Of a stretch of 6,166 nucleotides of DNA, positions 5,902-6,166 are shown one piece after another (the first letter of the stretch is position 1; the number at the start of each line of letters is the position of its first letter). The stretch covers positions 1 through 6,166 of the forward strand of contig JACVCQ010000161.1 of the NCBI GenBank assembly GCA_016741945.1. The letters are read 5' to 3'. The notes beneath the pieces were generated by a model. That model was not told where the DNA came from, did no database searches, and saw nothing but the letters and a program-made list of their open reading frames with translations. The stretch is from Chitinophagaceae bacterium (GTDB taxonomy: Bacteria > Bacteroidota > Bacteroidia > Chitinophagales > Chitinophagaceae). A program made the position numbers and the translations under genes.

Positions 5902-5936
5902 AGCTGTGAGCTATGAGCTTCGAGCTACGAGCCTTG
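5902..5936 (+). repeat. AGCTNNG heptamer array directly after rlmN
   Basis: Five heptamers in register: AGCTGTG (5902-5908), AGCTATG, AGCTTCG, AGCTACG and AGCCTTG (5930-5936). They begin two bases after the rlmN stop. In shifted phase the third reads GAGCTTC (5915-5921), the exact complement of GAAGCTC, the word of the array from 6003. This is therefore the left half of an inverted pair with a 66-nt spacer. No clear intrinsic terminator for rlmN is seen; only a T5 run at 5941-5945 and a weak 6-bp hairpin (5938-5943 with 5952-5957). Confidence 0.75.
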
Positions 5937-6002
5937 CGCATTTTTCTCAATAAATGCTCACTCTTAATTAAAGACGTAACTTGCATTTCCAATAATTTAT
6001 TC

Positions 6003-6163
6003 GAAGCTCGAAGCTCGAAGCTCGAAGCTCGAAGCTCGAAGCTCGAAGCTCGAAGCTCGAAGCTCGAAGCTCGAAGCTCGAAGCTCCAAGCCCGAAGCCC
6101 GAAGCTCGAAGCTCGAAGCCAGAAGCCCGAAGCCCGAAACTCCAAGCCCGAAGCTCCAACCCC
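6003..6163 (+). repeat. GAAGCTC tandem heptamer array, 23 units, running to the window end
   Basis: Twelve perfect GAAGCTC copies fill 6003-6086. Eleven further units in the same register (6087-6163) carry one to three changes, such as GAAGCCC, CAAGCCC, GAAGCCA and GAAACTC. Exact copies recur within the diverged part at 6101-6114 and 6150-6156. The array may continue past the window. Its words are reverse-complementary to those at 5902-5936. It encodes no credible protein: both strands are open only because the heptamer contains no stop in any frame. Confidence 0.95.
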
Positions 6164-6166
6164 AAA

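Noticed and set aside
5938..5957. Intrinsic terminator for rlmN
   Set aside because: The hairpin has only six mostly A-T pairs and no T-run after it; the T5 run lies inside and beside its left arm.
6003..6163. CRISPR array
   Set aside because: The 7-base units are directly adjacent with no unique spacers, and there are no cas genes.
5723..6165. Reverse-strand open frames with ELRASSF peptide repeats
   Set aside because: They are by-products of the stop-free GAAGCTC array and overlap rlmN; no start signal or non-repeat domain supports a protein.

Overview
The window looks like chromosome of a Bacteroidota bacterium, probably of the Chitinophagaceae type (inference). The grounds are AT-rich codon use, no Shine-Dalgarno sequences before the genes, the Bacteroidota promoter word TAnnTTTG directly before two start codons, a short lipoprotein signal peptide, and house-keeping proteins that read like Bacteroidota family members. 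There is no phage, IS, CRISPR array or intact RNA gene.

Layout. Bases 1-38 may be the last codons of an upstream gene. A two-gene forward unit follows: a low-molecular-weight protein tyrosine phosphatase (225-689) and hisS, histidyl-tRNA synthetase (696-2063), 6 nt apart. A forward gene for a small lipoprotein of unknown function (2188-2700) then converges on a reverse gene for a small secreted protein (2853-3245); a strong two-way terminator (2795-2835) separates them. Upstream of the latter, also on the reverse strand, lies a thiolase of the 3-oxoadipyl-CoA (PcaF/PaaJ) type (3347-4546). It is divergent from rlmN, the 23S rRNA A2503/tRNA A37 methyltransferase (4856-5899). Several genes serve translation (hisS, rlmN); otherwise no single pathway joins the neighbours.

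The most unusual content lies between the genes. Four of the intergenic regions hold arrays built on a 7-base period, each with its own word family (ACAGTTG / TTTGCTATCACCCA; GTCCATA; GGTACAG; GAAGCTC), plus a short orphan at 2745-2765. The four full sites are arranged as a left array, a spacer and a right array of reverse-complementary words. At the end of hisS this gives a 27-bp hairpin. At the window end it gives at least 23 units of GAAGCTC type. A fifth array, of CAACTGT type, lies in frame inside hisS just before its catalytic HisA motif. Arrays begin at or within a few bases of stop codons, and one contains the promoter word of the phosphatase-hisS unit. This dispersed heptamer family is the best candidate here for something not yet described.
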